A DNA stretch of 64,000 nucleotides from Streptomyces tuirus (lineage in GTDB: Bacteria > Actinomycetota > Actinomycetes > Streptomycetales > Streptomycetaceae): positions 2,294,501-2,358,500 of the forward strand of contig JAGTPG010000001.1 of NCBI GenBank assembly GCA_018195615.1, written 5' to 3'. A program made the position numbers and the translations under genes. Shown piece by piece: positions 7,752 to 17,193 of the stretch; the stretch's first letter is position 1, and each line of letters begins with the position of its first letter. The notes beneath the pieces are model-generated. The model worked only from the letters and a program-made list of their open reading frames with translations. It was not told where the DNA came from and searched no databases.

Positions 7752-9520
7752 GCCGCGGCCACCTCCCGGTCGCCGAACGGGCCGACGTCCGACGCGCGAT
7801 GCTGGACCTCGTCCGGGCGGACGCCCGGGCCTTCAGCACGGTGCTCGGGCTCAACGCCCTGGCGGCCCTGGCCGGTCTGGCAGGGCCCTGGTTCCTGGGC
7901 CGGATGATCGACGACGTACGGGCCGGAGACGGTGTGGCCGCCGTCGACCGCCTGGCCCTCGTCCTCCTGCTCTGCGCCCTCGCACAGTTGCTCCTGGCCC
8001 GCTGGGCCCGTTACGTCGGCCACCGCTTCGGCGAACGGGTCCTCGCCCGCGTCCGCGAGCGGTTCGTGGACCGCGCGCTCGCGCTCCCCGCCTCGGTCGT
8101 GGAACGCGCCGGCACCGGCGACCTGACGGCCCGCGGCACCTCGGACGTGACGATCGTGGGCAACACGCTGCGGGACGCCGGTCCGATGCTGCTCATCAAC
8201 CTCGTACAGGCGCTGTTCCTGGTCGGCGCGGTGTTCCTGCTGGACCCGCTGCTCGGCGCCCTCGGCGTGCTCGGGCTGACGCCGATCTGGCTGGCCCTGC
8301 GCTGGTACCTGCGGCGGGCCCGGGACGGGTATCTCGCCGAGGGCGCGGCCACCTCGGAGGTCGCGGAGATCCTCGCGGCGACGGCGGCCGGAGCACGCAC
8401 GGTGGAGGCGTTCCGGCTCCAGGAGCGGCGGACGGCGGCGAGCCGGGACGCCCTGGAGACCTCCCGCCGTACACACTTCTACACGCTGTTCCTGCGGTCG
8501 GTGTTCTTCCCGGTGGTGGAGGTCTCGTACGTCGTCCCGGTCGCGGGTGTGCTGGTGATCGGCGGCGCGCTGCACGCCTCGGGCGCGATGAGCCTCGGGG
8601 CGGTCGTGGCGGCGGCCCTGTATCTGCACCAGCTGAGCGGGCCGCTGGACGAGATCCTGATGCGGGTCGAGCAACTGCAGAGCAGCGGTGCCTCCTTCGC
8701 CCGGGTGGAGGGACTGGCCCGGGCCCCGCGGGCGGCCGGGGAGGCCGACGGTCCGGACCCGGACGGCGACCGCATCGACGTCACCGGCGCGCGCTACGCC
8801 TACGACGGGGGCGCCGAGGTGCTGCGCGGTGTCGACCTGACGGTGACGCCCGGGGAACGGCTGGCGGTGGTCGGGCCGTCCGGTGCCGGCAAGACCACAC
8901 TGAGCCGGCTGATGGCGGGCATCGACGCGCCGACCGCCGGCGCGGTGACGGTCGGGGGCGTGCCCGTCGTCGGGCTCGGGCCGGAGCGGCTGCGCCGCCA
9001 GGTCGTCCTGGTCACCCAGGAGCACCACGTGTTCCTGGGCACGGTCCGCGACAATCTGCGGATCGCCGAACCAGCCGCCACGGACGAGGAGTTGTGGAAG
9101 GCGCTGGCCGTGGTCGGCGCCGACACCTGGGTGCGAGAGCTGCCGGAGGGTCTCGGCACCCCGCTGGGCCAGGGCGGCCGCCGTACCGACGGCCCGCAGG
9201 CCCAGCAACTGGCCCTGGCCCGGGTGGTGCTGGCGGATCCGCACACCCTGATCCTCGACGAGGCGACCGCTCTGCTCGACCCGACGACGGCCCGTCACAC
9301 CGAGCGCGCGCTGGCGGCCGTCCTCGAAGGGCGCACCGTCATCGCCGTCGCGCACCGGCTGCACACCGCGCACGACGCCGACCGGGTGGCCGTGATGGAG
9401 GACGGCCTGCTGACCGAACTCGGCACGCACGACGAGCTGGTGGCGGCCGGGGGAGCGTACGCGGCGCTGTGGCACTCCTGGCACGGGGACCTGCCCGACG
9501 CGGGGAAAGCGTCCGTATAA
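7748..9520 (+). CDS. ABC half-transporter, second heterodimer, catalytic subunit
   Basis: 590-residue ABC exporter half-molecule. Six predicted helices precede a nucleotide-binding domain with intact Walker A (GPSGAGKTT), Q-loop (VTQEHHVF), Walker B with catalytic glutamate (LILDEATALLD) and H-loop (VAHRLHT). Its own signature is degraded to TDGPQAQQ in place of LSGGQ. It therefore depends on the LSGGQ of the partner encoded at 5976-7751, while that partner lacks every other motif. The ATG overlaps the previous stop (ATGA), supporting coupled synthesis. Substrate is unknown; proximity to secreted proteases is suggestive only. Confidence 0.9.
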   Translation: MSRGHLPVAERADVRRAMLDLVRADARAFSTVLGLNALAALAGLAGPWFLGRMIDDVRAGDGVAAVDRLALVLLLCALAQLLLARWARYVGHRFGERVLARVRERFVDRALALPASVVERAGTGDLTARGTSDVTIVGNTLRDAGPMLLINLVQALFLVGAVFLLDPLLGALGVLGLTPIWLALRWYLRRARDGYLAEGAATSEVAEILAATAAGARTVEAFRLQERRTAASRDALETSRRTHFYTLFLRSVFFPVVEVSYVVPVAGVLVIGGALHASGAMSLGAVVAAALYLHQLSGPLDEILMRVEQLQSSGASFARVEGLARAPRAAGEADGPDPDGDRIDVTGARYAYDGGAEVLRGVDLTVTPGERLAVVGPSGAGKTTLSRLMAGIDAPTAGAVTVGGVPVVGLGPERLRRQVVLVTQEHHVFLGTVRDNLRIAEPAATDEELWKALAVVGADTWVRELPEGLGTPLGQGGRRTDGPQAQQLALARVVLADPHTLILDEATALLDPTTARHTERALAAVLEGRTVIAVAHRLHTAHDADRVAVMEDGLLTELGTHDELVAAGGAYAALWHSWHGDLPDAGKASV

Positions 9521-9549
9521 CGAACATGAACTTCCGGTCAACGAACCGT

Positions 9550-9590
9550 TTCCGGCCATAGTTTTGACGCGGTCCTGACAGTAAGCGCAC
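9550..9590 (+). promoter_or_regulatory. Upstream module shared by the two M4 protease genes, copy 1
   Basis: TTCCGGCCA at 9550-9558 is followed after 14 bp by TCCTGACA at 9573-9580 and a GC-rich block. The same two blocks with 13-bp spacing precede the second protease gene (11866-11895). Retention in both copies suggests a shared promoter or activator site; which factor binds is unknown. Confidence 0.4.
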
Positions 9591-9687
9591 TCCCCTGCCA
9601 CGCTTCCCACGACTGCTCCACAGGAACCCCACAGCAACACCTCCACCTCCCCAGGCCGGGCGATCCCCGGTCCCGCAGAAGGAGTCC

Positions 9688-11754
9688 GTGTTGAGAAGCA
9701 GTTCCTCGCGAAGAGGCACCTCCCACAGACGCACTCCCCACACCGCCCCTCGCCGCACCGCGGCCGTGGCCCTCGCCGGCGTCGCCGCGCTGATCGCCGC
9801 CGCCGTGCAGAGCGGCACCGCCACCGCGGCCCCTACGATGGCGCCGCAGGCCGCGGGCAAGGCGAACCCCGGCTCGGAATCGGTCGAGCTGACCCCCGCC
9901 CAGCGGGCCGCGCTGATCCGGGAAGCCGACGCCGACAAGGCGCAGACCGCCCGTGACCTCGGCCTCGGAGCCAAGGAGAAGCTGGTCGTCCGCGATGTCC
10001 TCAAGGACCGCGACGGCACCGTGCACACGCGCTACGAGCGCACCTACGACGGCCTGCCGGTGCTCGGCGGGGATCTGGTCGTCGAGAGCACGAAGGCGGA
10101 CGCCACCGCGGCCGTCGTGAAGGCCACCCGCGCCGCCGTCGAGCCGGCCACGACGAAGACCGCGGTCCCCGCCGCGAAGGCGCGGCAGCAGGCCCTGAAC
10201 GCCGGCAAGGCCGACGAGGCCGAGAACCCCGGCATCAACCGCGAGCCCCGCAAGGTGATCTGGGCCGCGAACGGCAAGCCGGTCGTGGCCTACGAGACGG
10301 TCGTCGGCGGCTTCCAGCACGACGGCACGCCGCAGGAACTGCACGTCGTCACCGACGCCACCACCGGCGAGAAGCTGTACGAGTGGGAGGCCATCGAGAC
10401 CGGCACCGGCAACACGGTGTACTCCGGCACGGTCGACCTCACCACCACCCAGTCCGGGTCGACGTACAACCTCACCGACGGCGCCCGCGGCAACCACAGG
10501 ACGTACAACCTCAACCGCGGCACCTCCGGCACCGGCACCCTGTTCTCCGGCCCGGACGACGTCTGGGGCAACGGCACCCCGTCCAACCTCGAGTCCGCGG
10601 GCGCCGACGCGCACTACGGCGCCGCACTGACCTGGGACTACTACAAGAACGTGCATGGCCGCTCCGGCATCCGCGGGGACGGCGTGGGCGCGTACTCCCG
10701 CGTCCACTACGGCAACAACTACGTCAACGCCTTCTGGTCGGACAGCTGCTTCTGCATGACCTACGGCGACGGCTCGGGCAACGCCAACCCGCTGACGTCG
10801 ATCGACGTGGCCGCGCACGAGATGACCCACGGGCTCACCTCGAACACGGCCGGGCTGAACTACTCCGGCGAGTCCGGCGGTCTGAACGAGGCGACCTCCG
10901 ACATCTTCGGCTCGACCGTCGAGTTCTACGCGAAGAACTCCTCCGACGTCGGTGACTACCTCATCGGCGAGGAGATCGACATCAACGGCGACGGCACGCC
11001 GCTGCGCTACATGGACAAGCCCAGCAAGGACGGCTCGTCCAAGGACGCCTGGTACTCGGGCATCGGCTCGATCGACGTGCACTACTCCTCCGGCCCCGCC
11101 AACCACTTCTTCTACCTGCTGAGCGAGGGCAGCGGCACCAAGACCGTCAACGGTGTCACCTACGACTCGCCCACCTCGGACGGCCTTCCGGTGACCGGCA
11201 TCGGCCGGGACAAGGCGGAGAAGATCTGGTTCCGCGCGCTGACCACGAAGTTCACCTCGACGACCAACTACGCGGGCGCCCGCACCGGCACCCTCGCCGC
11301 GACCGGTGAGCTCTACGGCACGGACAGCGCCGAGTACAAGGCGGTCCAGGACGCGTGGGCGGGCGTGAACGTCGGAGCCCGCTCCGGCGGTGGCGGCGGA
11401 GGCGGCACGTCCTTCGAGAACACCGCCGACGTGGCGATCCCGGACCGGGGCGCGGCGGTCAGCTCGTCGGTCACCGTCTCCGGCCGGACCGGCAACGCGC
11501 CGTCCAACCTCCAGGTGGCCGTGGACATCGTCCACACCTACATCGGTGACCTGCGGGTGCAGTTGGTCGCCCCCGACGGGACGGCGTACACGCTGAAGGG
11601 GTACGGCACCGGCGGCAGCGCGGACAACATCGCCACCACGTACACGGTGGACGCGTCCTCCGAGGTCGCCAACGGCGTCTGGCAGCTGCGGGTCCAGGAC
11701 AACGCGGCCCGCGACACCGGCTACATCAACAGCTGGAAGCTGACGTTCCCGTAG
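9688..11754 (+). CDS. Secreted M4 neutral zinc metalloprotease with C-terminal P-domain
   Basis: A 688-residue thermolysin/griselysin-type pre-pro-protease. A Tat/Sec-like signal (twin arginines, then AAVALAGVAALIAAAVQ) is followed by an FTP/PepSY propeptide that inhibits and folds the enzyme, then the M4 catalytic domain with zinc ligands in HEMTH (377-381) and E401 in GGLNEATSD, and the transition-state histidine near 465. A glycine-run linker leads to a proprotein-convertase P-domain (~575-688), absent in its neighbour. RBS AGAAGGAG precedes a GTG at 9688; the adjacent TTG at 9691 is an alternative. It probably degrades extracellular protein for nutrition or development. Confidence 0.93.
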   Translation: MLRSSSSRRGTSHRRTPHTAPRRTAAVALAGVAALIAAAVQSGTATAAPTMAPQAAGKANPGSESVELTPAQRAALIREADADKAQTARDLGLGAKEKLVVRDVLKDRDGTVHTRYERTYDGLPVLGGDLVVESTKADATAAVVKATRAAVEPATTKTAVPAAKARQQALNAGKADEAENPGINREPRKVIWAANGKPVVAYETVVGGFQHDGTPQELHVVTDATTGEKLYEWEAIETGTGNTVYSGTVDLTTTQSGSTYNLTDGARGNHRTYNLNRGTSGTGTLFSGPDDVWGNGTPSNLESAGADAHYGAALTWDYYKNVHGRSGIRGDGVGAYSRVHYGNNYVNAFWSDSCFCMTYGDGSGNANPLTSIDVAAHEMTHGLTSNTAGLNYSGESGGLNEATSDIFGSTVEFYAKNSSDVGDYLIGEEIDINGDGTPLRYMDKPSKDGSSKDAWYSGIGSIDVHYSSGPANHFFYLLSEGSGTKTVNGVTYDSPTSDGLPVTGIGRDKAEKIWFRALTTKFTSTTNYAGARTGTLAATGELYGTDSAEYKAVQDAWAGVNVGARSGGGGGGGTSFENTADVAIPDRGAAVSSSVTVSGRTGNAPSNLQVAVDIVHTYIGDLRVQLVAPDGTAYTLKGYGTGGSADNIATTYTVDASSEVANGVWQLRVQDNAARDTGYINSWKLTFP

Positions 11755-11788
11755 GCCGTGGCGCAGCGGTTCGCGGCTCCAAGGTCAG

Positions 11789-11827
11789 GGCGCCGTCCCG
11801 GCGGGTTCGACTCCCCGGGGCGGCGCC
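11789..11827 (+). terminator. Strong hairpin terminator after first M4 protease
   Basis: A 13-bp stem GGCGCCGTCCCGG / CCGGGGCGGCGCC (one U-G pair in RNA) encloses a 13-nt loop, 35 bp after the stop codon. There is no U-tract, as usual in Streptomyces. The loop resembles a tRNA T-arm (GGGTTCGACTCC). Confidence 0.7.
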
Positions 11828-11865
11828 CGCCCCATGCGGTCCGGGCCGTACACCCGGTCGTCGAA

Positions 11866-11903
11866 TTCCGGCCAACATCACGCACGCTCCTGACATGTAC
11901 GCG
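11866..11903 (+). promoter_or_regulatory. Upstream module shared by the two M4 protease genes, copy 2
   Basis: TTCCGGCCA at 11866-11874 and TCCTGACA at 11888-11895 with 13-bp spacing, followed by a GCGACT-containing block. It matches the arrangement upstream of the first protease gene. Confidence 0.4.
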
Positions 11904-11972
11904 ACTTAGGTGCCACTCTTCCCCCACCCGCCGCACAGCACCACAGCAGTTCCCCCACACCTAGGAGCTTGT

Positions 11973-13619
11973 GTGACCTCCCCTCTCTACGCGCGTCACA
12001 AGCGCACCACGCTGGCCGTCGCCACCGCCGTCGCCGCCGGCGCCCTGCTCACCACCGGTCTGACCTCCGGCAGCAGCGTCGCCGCCGACTCCGCGAGCAC
12101 GCCGGCCCTCGCCGCCGCCCCCGTTCTCCTCACCGCGCCCGCCCGCACCGCGCTGATCCAGGAGCAGCAGGCGGACGCCACGAAGACCGCCGGCGAGATA
12201 GGCCTCGGCGCCCAGGAGAAGCTGGTCGTCAAGGACGTCGTGCAGGACACCGACGGCACCGTCCACACCCGCTACGAGCGGACCTACGCGGGCCTGCCGG
12301 TCCTCGGCGGGGACCTCGTCGTGCACGAGTCGAAGTCCGGCGCGGCCAAGGGCGTCACCAGAGCGACGAAGGCCGCCGTCAAGGTCGCCTCGCTCAAGCC
12401 GGCCGTCACCGCCGCCAAGGCGGAGAAGCAGGCCCTGACCCTCGCCGAGGCGGCCGGCTCGGAGAAGACCGAGGCGAACTCCGCGCCCCGCAAGGTGATC
12501 TGGGCGGCCGACGGCAAGCCCACCCTCGCCTACGAGACGGTCGTCGGCGGCCTCCAGGAGGACGGCACCCCGAACGAACTGCACGTCATCACCGACGCGG
12601 CCACCGGCAAGAAGCTCTACGAGTACCAGGCCATCGAGACCGGCACCGGCAACACCACCTACAGCGGCCAGGTCACCCTGGGCACCACCAAGTCGGGCTC
12701 GTCGTACAACCTCACGGACGGCACCCGCGGCGGCCACAAGACGTACAACCTCAACCGCGGCACCTCCGGCACCGGCACGCTCTTCTCCGGCTCCGACGAC
12801 GTCTGGGGCAACGGCAACCCGTCCAATCTGGAGACCGCCGCCGCCGACGCCCACTACGGCGCCCAGGTCACCTGGGACTTCTACAAGAGCACCTTCGGCC
12901 GCAACGGCATCCGCAACGACGGCAAGGCCGCCTACTCCCGCGTCCACTACGGCAACAACTACGTCAACGCCTTCTGGTCGGACAGCTGCTTCTGCATGAC
13001 CTACGGCGACGGCTCGGGGAACACCAACCCGCTCACCTCGCTCGACGTGGCCGCGCACGAGATGAGCCACGGCCTGACCTCGGCCACCGCCGGCCTGAAC
13101 TACAGCGGCGAGTCGGGCGGTCTGAACGAGGCCACCTCCGACATCTTCGGCGCGGGCGCGGAGTTCTTCGCCAACAACTCCTCCGACGTGGGTGACTACC
13201 TCATCGGCGAGGAGATCGACATCAACGGCGACGGCACCCCGCTGCGCTACATGGACAAGCCCAGCAAGGACGGCTCGTCCAAGGACAGTTGGTCCTCCAG
13301 CCTCGGCGGCCTGGACGTCCACTACTCCTCCGGCCCCGCCAACCACTTCTTCTACCTGCTGTCCGAGGGCAGCGGCACCAAGACCATCAACGGCGTGACC
13401 TACAACTCGCCGACGTCCAACGGCTCCACGGTCACCGGCATCGGCCGCACCAAGGCGCTGCAGATCTGGTATAAGGCGCTGACGACGTACATGACGTCGA
13501 CGACCAAGTACGCGGCCGCCCGCACCGCGACCCTGAACGCGGCCTCGGCCCTGTACGGCGCGAACAGCACCGAGTACAAGGCGGTCGCGTCCGCCTGGTC
13601 GGCCGTCAACGTGGGCTGA
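11973..13619 (+). CDS. Secreted M4 neutral zinc metalloprotease, second tandem copy
   Basis: 548-residue paralogue of the preceding protease with signal peptide (RHKRTTLAVATAVAAGALL), FTP/PepSY propeptide and M4 catalytic domain; zinc ligands lie in HEMSH (362-366) and E386. It ends right after the catalytic domain, so it lacks the P-domain of its neighbour. The GTG at 11973 is preceded by AGGAG. The catalytic regions of the two genes share an 86-bp block of perfect DNA identity, although propeptides and tails have diverged. It is presumably secreted and self-processed; each gene has its own upstream region and terminator. Confidence 0.93.
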   Translation: MTSPLYARHKRTTLAVATAVAAGALLTTGLTSGSSVAADSASTPALAAAPVLLTAPARTALIQEQQADATKTAGEIGLGAQEKLVVKDVVQDTDGTVHTRYERTYAGLPVLGGDLVVHESKSGAAKGVTRATKAAVKVASLKPAVTAAKAEKQALTLAEAAGSEKTEANSAPRKVIWAADGKPTLAYETVVGGLQEDGTPNELHVITDAATGKKLYEYQAIETGTGNTTYSGQVTLGTTKSGSSYNLTDGTRGGHKTYNLNRGTSGTGTLFSGSDDVWGNGNPSNLETAAADAHYGAQVTWDFYKSTFGRNGIRNDGKAAYSRVHYGNNYVNAFWSDSCFCMTYGDGSGNTNPLTSLDVAAHEMSHGLTSATAGLNYSGESGGLNEATSDIFGAGAEFFANNSSDVGDYLIGEEIDINGDGTPLRYMDKPSKDGSSKDSWSSSLGGLDVHYSSGPANHFFYLLSEGSGTKTINGVTYNSPTSNGSTVTGIGRTKALQIWYKALTTYMTSTTKYAAARTATLNAASALYGANSTEYKAVASAWSAVNVG

Positions 13620-13636
13620 CCCCACCCCCGGCTGAC

Positions 13637-13675
13637 GGGCGGTACCCGGAGCGACGGCTGCTCCGGGTACCGCCC
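13637..13675 (+). terminator. Perfect 16-bp hairpin terminator
   Basis: GGGCGGTACCCGGAGC and its exact complement are separated by 7 nt, beginning 17 bp after the second M4 protease stop. Confidence 0.85.
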
Positions 13676-13689
13676 TACTCTTGGTGACC

Positions 13690-14211
13690 ATGTCTTCGGA
13701 GGACTTCACCTACGCCGACGTCGGCGCCACCCGCGACGAGGGCTTCTGCCCGCCGGGCTTCCACCCCATGAACGTACGCACCCGCCTCGGCGAGGGCGAG
13801 GAGGTCTTCCGCCGGGCCTCGGAGGCGGTCCTCACCTGGGAGATGCACCGGGCCATGGGCGTCGGCGTCGACGCGAGCGCGGACCGCGCCGCCCCCGGCG
13901 TCGACGTCACCGTCACCCTGGCCGGCATGATCAAGGCCCCCTGCCGCATCGTCTGGACCCTCGAGGAACCCCGCCGCGCCGGCTGGGCCTACGGCACGCT
14001 GTCCGGCCACCCGGAGTGCGGCGAGGAGTCCTTCGTGGTCGACCGCACGGGCGACGGCACGGTGTGGTTGACGGTGAACGCGTTCAGCCGGGGAGCCAAG
14101 TGGTACGCGAAGGCGGGCGGCCCGGCGACCAGGGGATTCCAGCACGCGTACGCCCGCAGGTGCGGCACCGTCCTCCGGAACCTTGCAACGCAGAGTGGCG
14201 AGTTGCCCTAA
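13690..14211 (+). CDS. DUF1990 family protein
   Basis: A 173-residue protein with no signal peptide or transmembrane segment. It shows the DUF1990 (UPF0548) pattern: a shared ~20-residue start, then GEEVFRRASEAVLTWEMHRAMGV and the conserved core IVWTLEEPRRAGWAYGTLSGHPECGEE. Biochemical function of the family is not established. The ATG at 13690 is used; GTG (13684) and TTG (13681) lie in frame just upstream and no clear RBS decides. An interspersed repeat begins at its stop codon. Confidence 0.8.
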   Translation: MSSEDFTYADVGATRDEGFCPPGFHPMNVRTRLGEGEEVFRRASEAVLTWEMHRAMGVGVDASADRAAPGVDVTVTLAGMIKAPCRIVWTLEEPRRAGWAYGTLSGHPECGEESFVVDRTGDGTVWLTVNAFSRGAKWYAKAGGPATRGFQHAYARRCGTVLRNLATQSGELP

Positions 14212-14286
14212 GGGGCGCGGGGCTGTATCGATTTGCGGCTCCGCCGCGTGGGCGCGACCAGCCCCCACGCACCCGCAGACGGCGAA
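14212..14286 (+). repeat. Interspersed short repeat, copy 2
   Basis: GGGGCGCGGGGCTGT, then GCGGC-TCC-GCCGC and GGCGCGACCAGCCCC, abutting the stop codon of the DUF1990 gene and filling the gap to the convergent glgP. AGCCCC near its end can pair with GGGGCT near its start, so the whole unit folds. It may double as a terminator. A copy sits inside the ABC gene at 7251. Confidence 0.7.
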
Positions 14287-14287
14287 A

Positions 14288-16904
14288 TCACCGCATCAAC
14301 AACCCCGCAGCCTCCACCAGTTCCTCAGAGGGCCCGGCCACCAAGCCCAACTCCGCGCTGGACGCCAACAGCCGATGCGCCGGAAGAATCCGCACCGTAT
14401 ACCCAAAAGGCCCGGTGCGATCCAAGGACAAGGGCCCCTCATAAACCCAGCGCCCCTCCTGGTCGGGAGACCCCACCGGCTTCAACGGAACGACCGCCGC
14501 GTCAGCGATATGGTCCTCCTCATCCACCCGCCCGGAAACCGCCTGAACCTCGACATCATCAGGCCCGAGCGCACCAAGCCCCACCCGCACCCGCAGCCCC
14601 AGCGTCGTCCCCAGCTCCGCCAGCGCCGCAACCACAGACGTCTCCACATGGTCGACCGTGACGCCCGGCCAGGCTGCCCGCACCCGCCCCTTCCACTCGG
14701 CGAGATCCCGCGCCGCGTCGGGATCCATGGACCGGTGAGCGAGCGCGGCGGGCGCGTAGAGCCGCTCCACGTACTCGCGGACCATCCGCCCGGCCAGCAC
14801 CTTCGGCCCGAGCAGGCTCAGGGTCTGGCGGACCATCTCGATCCAGCGGTCGGGCAGCCCGCTCCGGCCGCGCTCGTAGAAGCGGGGCGTCACCCGTTGC
14901 TCCAGCAGGTCGTACAGCGCCGCGGCCTCTATGTCGTCACGGTGGTCCGGGTCAGTCCCGACCCCGTCGGCCGTGGGATCGACCACCCGAAGTCGGGCTG
15001 GAACCACTCGTCCCACCACCCGTCCAGAACGGACAGATTCAGGCAACCGTTGAGCGCGGCCTTCATCCCGGACGTGCCACAGGCCTCCAGCGGCCTGAGC
15101 GGATTGTTCAGCCAGATGTCACAGCCCGGGTAGAGCTTCTGCGCCATCGCCATGCCGTAGTCGGGCAGGAACACGATCCGGTGCCGCACCCGCGGGTCGT
15201 CCGCGAACCGCACCAGCTCCTGCACCAGCCGCTTCCCGCCGTCGTCCGCGGGATGCGCCTTGCCCGCCACGACGATCTGGATCGGCCGCTCGGGGTGCAG
15301 CAGCAGGTCCATCAGCCGGTCCCGGTCGCGCAGCATCAGCGTCAGGCGCTTGTACGACGGGACGCGCCGGGCGAAGCCGATGGTCAGGACGTCCGGGTCG
15401 AGCACGCCGTCGATCCAGCCCAGCTCGGCCGTCGCCGCCCCGCGCTGCCGCCAGGAGGCCCGCAGCCGCTCCCGCACCTCCGTCACCAGCTGCTCGCGCA
15501 GGCCCCGCCGCAATTCCCAGATCTCCTGGTCGGGGATGTCGGCGACCGCGTCCCAGCGGTCCGGGCCGCCCACGGTCAGGGCGTCCTCGGCGCGCTGGAC
15601 GCCGATCTGCCGGGCGCCGAGCCGGAACACCTCCGGGGCGACCCAGGTGGGCGCGTGCACGCCGTTCGTCACGGACGTGATCGGCACCTCGTCCGCGTCG
15701 AAGCCGGGCCACAGCCCGGAGAACATCTCACGGCTGACGTTGCCGTGCAGCAGGGAGACGCCGTTGGCGCGCTGGGCGAGGCGCAGGCCCATCACGGCCA
15801 TGTTGAACAGGTTGGGCTCCCCGCCGGGGTAGGTCTCCATGCCGAGCCGGAGGACGCGCTCGACGTCGATGCGGGGCAGCTCGGCGTCGGGCCGAAGTGG
15901 CGGGCGACCAGCTCTCGGTCGAAGCGGTCGATGCCGGCCGGGACGGGGGTGTGGGTGGTGAAGACGGTCCCGGCCCGGACCGCCTCCAGCGCCGAGTCGA
16001 AGTCCAGGCCCTCGGCGCACAGCTCGGCGATCCGCTCCAGGCCGAGGAACCCGGCGTGCCCCTCGTTGGTGTGGAACACCTCCGGCCCGGGGTGCCCGGT
16101 CAGCCGGCAGTACGTGCGCACCGCCCGGACCCCTCCTATGCCGAGCAGCATCTCCTGGAGCAGCCGGTGCTCGCTGCCGCCGCCGTAGAGCCGGTCGGTC
16201 ACGCCGCGCTCGCCGAGGTCGTTCTCCTCGACGTCCGAGTCCAGCATCAGCAGCGGGACCCGGCCGACCTGCGCCTGCCAGATCCGGGCGTGCAGCTGCT
16301 TGCCGCCGGGCAGGGCGAGGGCGACCTGGGCGGGCGTGCCGTCGGGCTCCTCCAGGAGGACCAGGGGCAGCTCGTTGGGGTCGAGGACGGGGTAGTGCTC
16401 CTGCTGCCAGCCGTCCCGGGACAGGGTCTGGCGGAAGTAGCCGTGCCGGTAGAGCAGCCCGACGCCGATCAGCGGGACACCGAGGTCGCTGGCGGCCTTC
16501 AGATGGTCGCCGGCCAGGATGCCGAGGCCGCCGGAGTACTGCGGCAGGGCGGCCGTGATGCCGAACTCGGGTGAGAAGTAGGCGATGGCGGCGGGGAGTT
16601 CGTCGGGCTGGGCCTGGTACCAGCGGTCGCCGGTCATGTAGTCGTGGAGATCGCCCGCGACCGCGGCGAGGCGGCGCAGGAAGCGGCGGTCTCCGGACAG
16701 CTCCGCGAGCCGGGCGGGCGGCACACTCCCCAGCAGCCGGACCGGGTCACCGCCCGAGGCGGCCCACCGCCCGGGGTCGACGGACTGGAACAGGTCACGG
16801 GTCTCCGCATGCCACGACCAGCGCAGATTGCGGGCCAGATCACCGATCGGCCGGAGGGGATCGGGGAGAACGGGTCGGACGGTGAATCGACGGATCGCCT
16901 TCAC
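14288..16904 (-). CDS. glgP: Alpha-glucan (glycogen/maltodextrin) phosphorylase GlgP; two frameshifts in the sequence
   Basis: PLP-dependent enzyme releasing glucose-1-phosphate from alpha-1,4-glucan, the catabolic partner of the glgE-treS-pep2-glgB genes transcribed away on the other strand. Restored length is 872 residues, normal for the actinobacterial AlgP/GlgP family. Visible landmarks are YFSPEFGITAALPQYSGGLGILAGDHLKAAS near the N-terminus and the PLP-lysine region GTSGMKAALNG. GTG at 16904 is chosen because GAGGTGG lies just upstream. The frame breaks near 15889-15891 (before the residues read as AELPRIDVERVL) and near 14975-14977 (before TADG and DPDHRDDIEAAAL); each is repaired by one base at a G/C run. 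These are most likely sequencing errors. Confidence 0.92.
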
Positions 16905-16930
16905 GGGTTCCACCTCGGCGCGTTCGCTCG

Positions 16931-16956
16931 TTGACGCAGGGCTTTGACACAGGGCT
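16931..16956 (-). repeat. Two abutting 13-bp direct repeats upstream of glgP
   Basis: TTGACGCAGGGCT (16931-16943) is followed immediately by TTGACACAGGGCT (16944-16956), 12 of 13 identical, 27-52 bp upstream of the glgP start. Head-to-tail copies at this position suggest a regulator binding site, though the 13-bp phase is unusual. Confidence 0.4.
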
Positions 16957-17193
16957 TCATCGACGTCTCCTACGACAGTACCGGCGTCGGTGCCGCCGCC
17001 GCTGAGGCTCCGCCACCGGACCCCGATCGGCCGGAACACTCCCATCCCCGGATATGGCCGATTCCGCCCCCATAGGCGTCCTTGTGGTGCTTCACCCGTC
17101 ACGAGAGGCTGCGCAGTGGTGTACCGGCCCGCGCAGGCCGCACGCGGGGCTGCGCGACGGCCGTACGCCGAGTCGAGGAGGGGAACTCGGACC

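Noticed and set aside
11761..11830. A functional tRNA gene
   Set aside because: T-arm and D-arm like sequence is present, but there is no acceptor stem, no anticodon arm and the long hairpin is incompatible with a cloverleaf.
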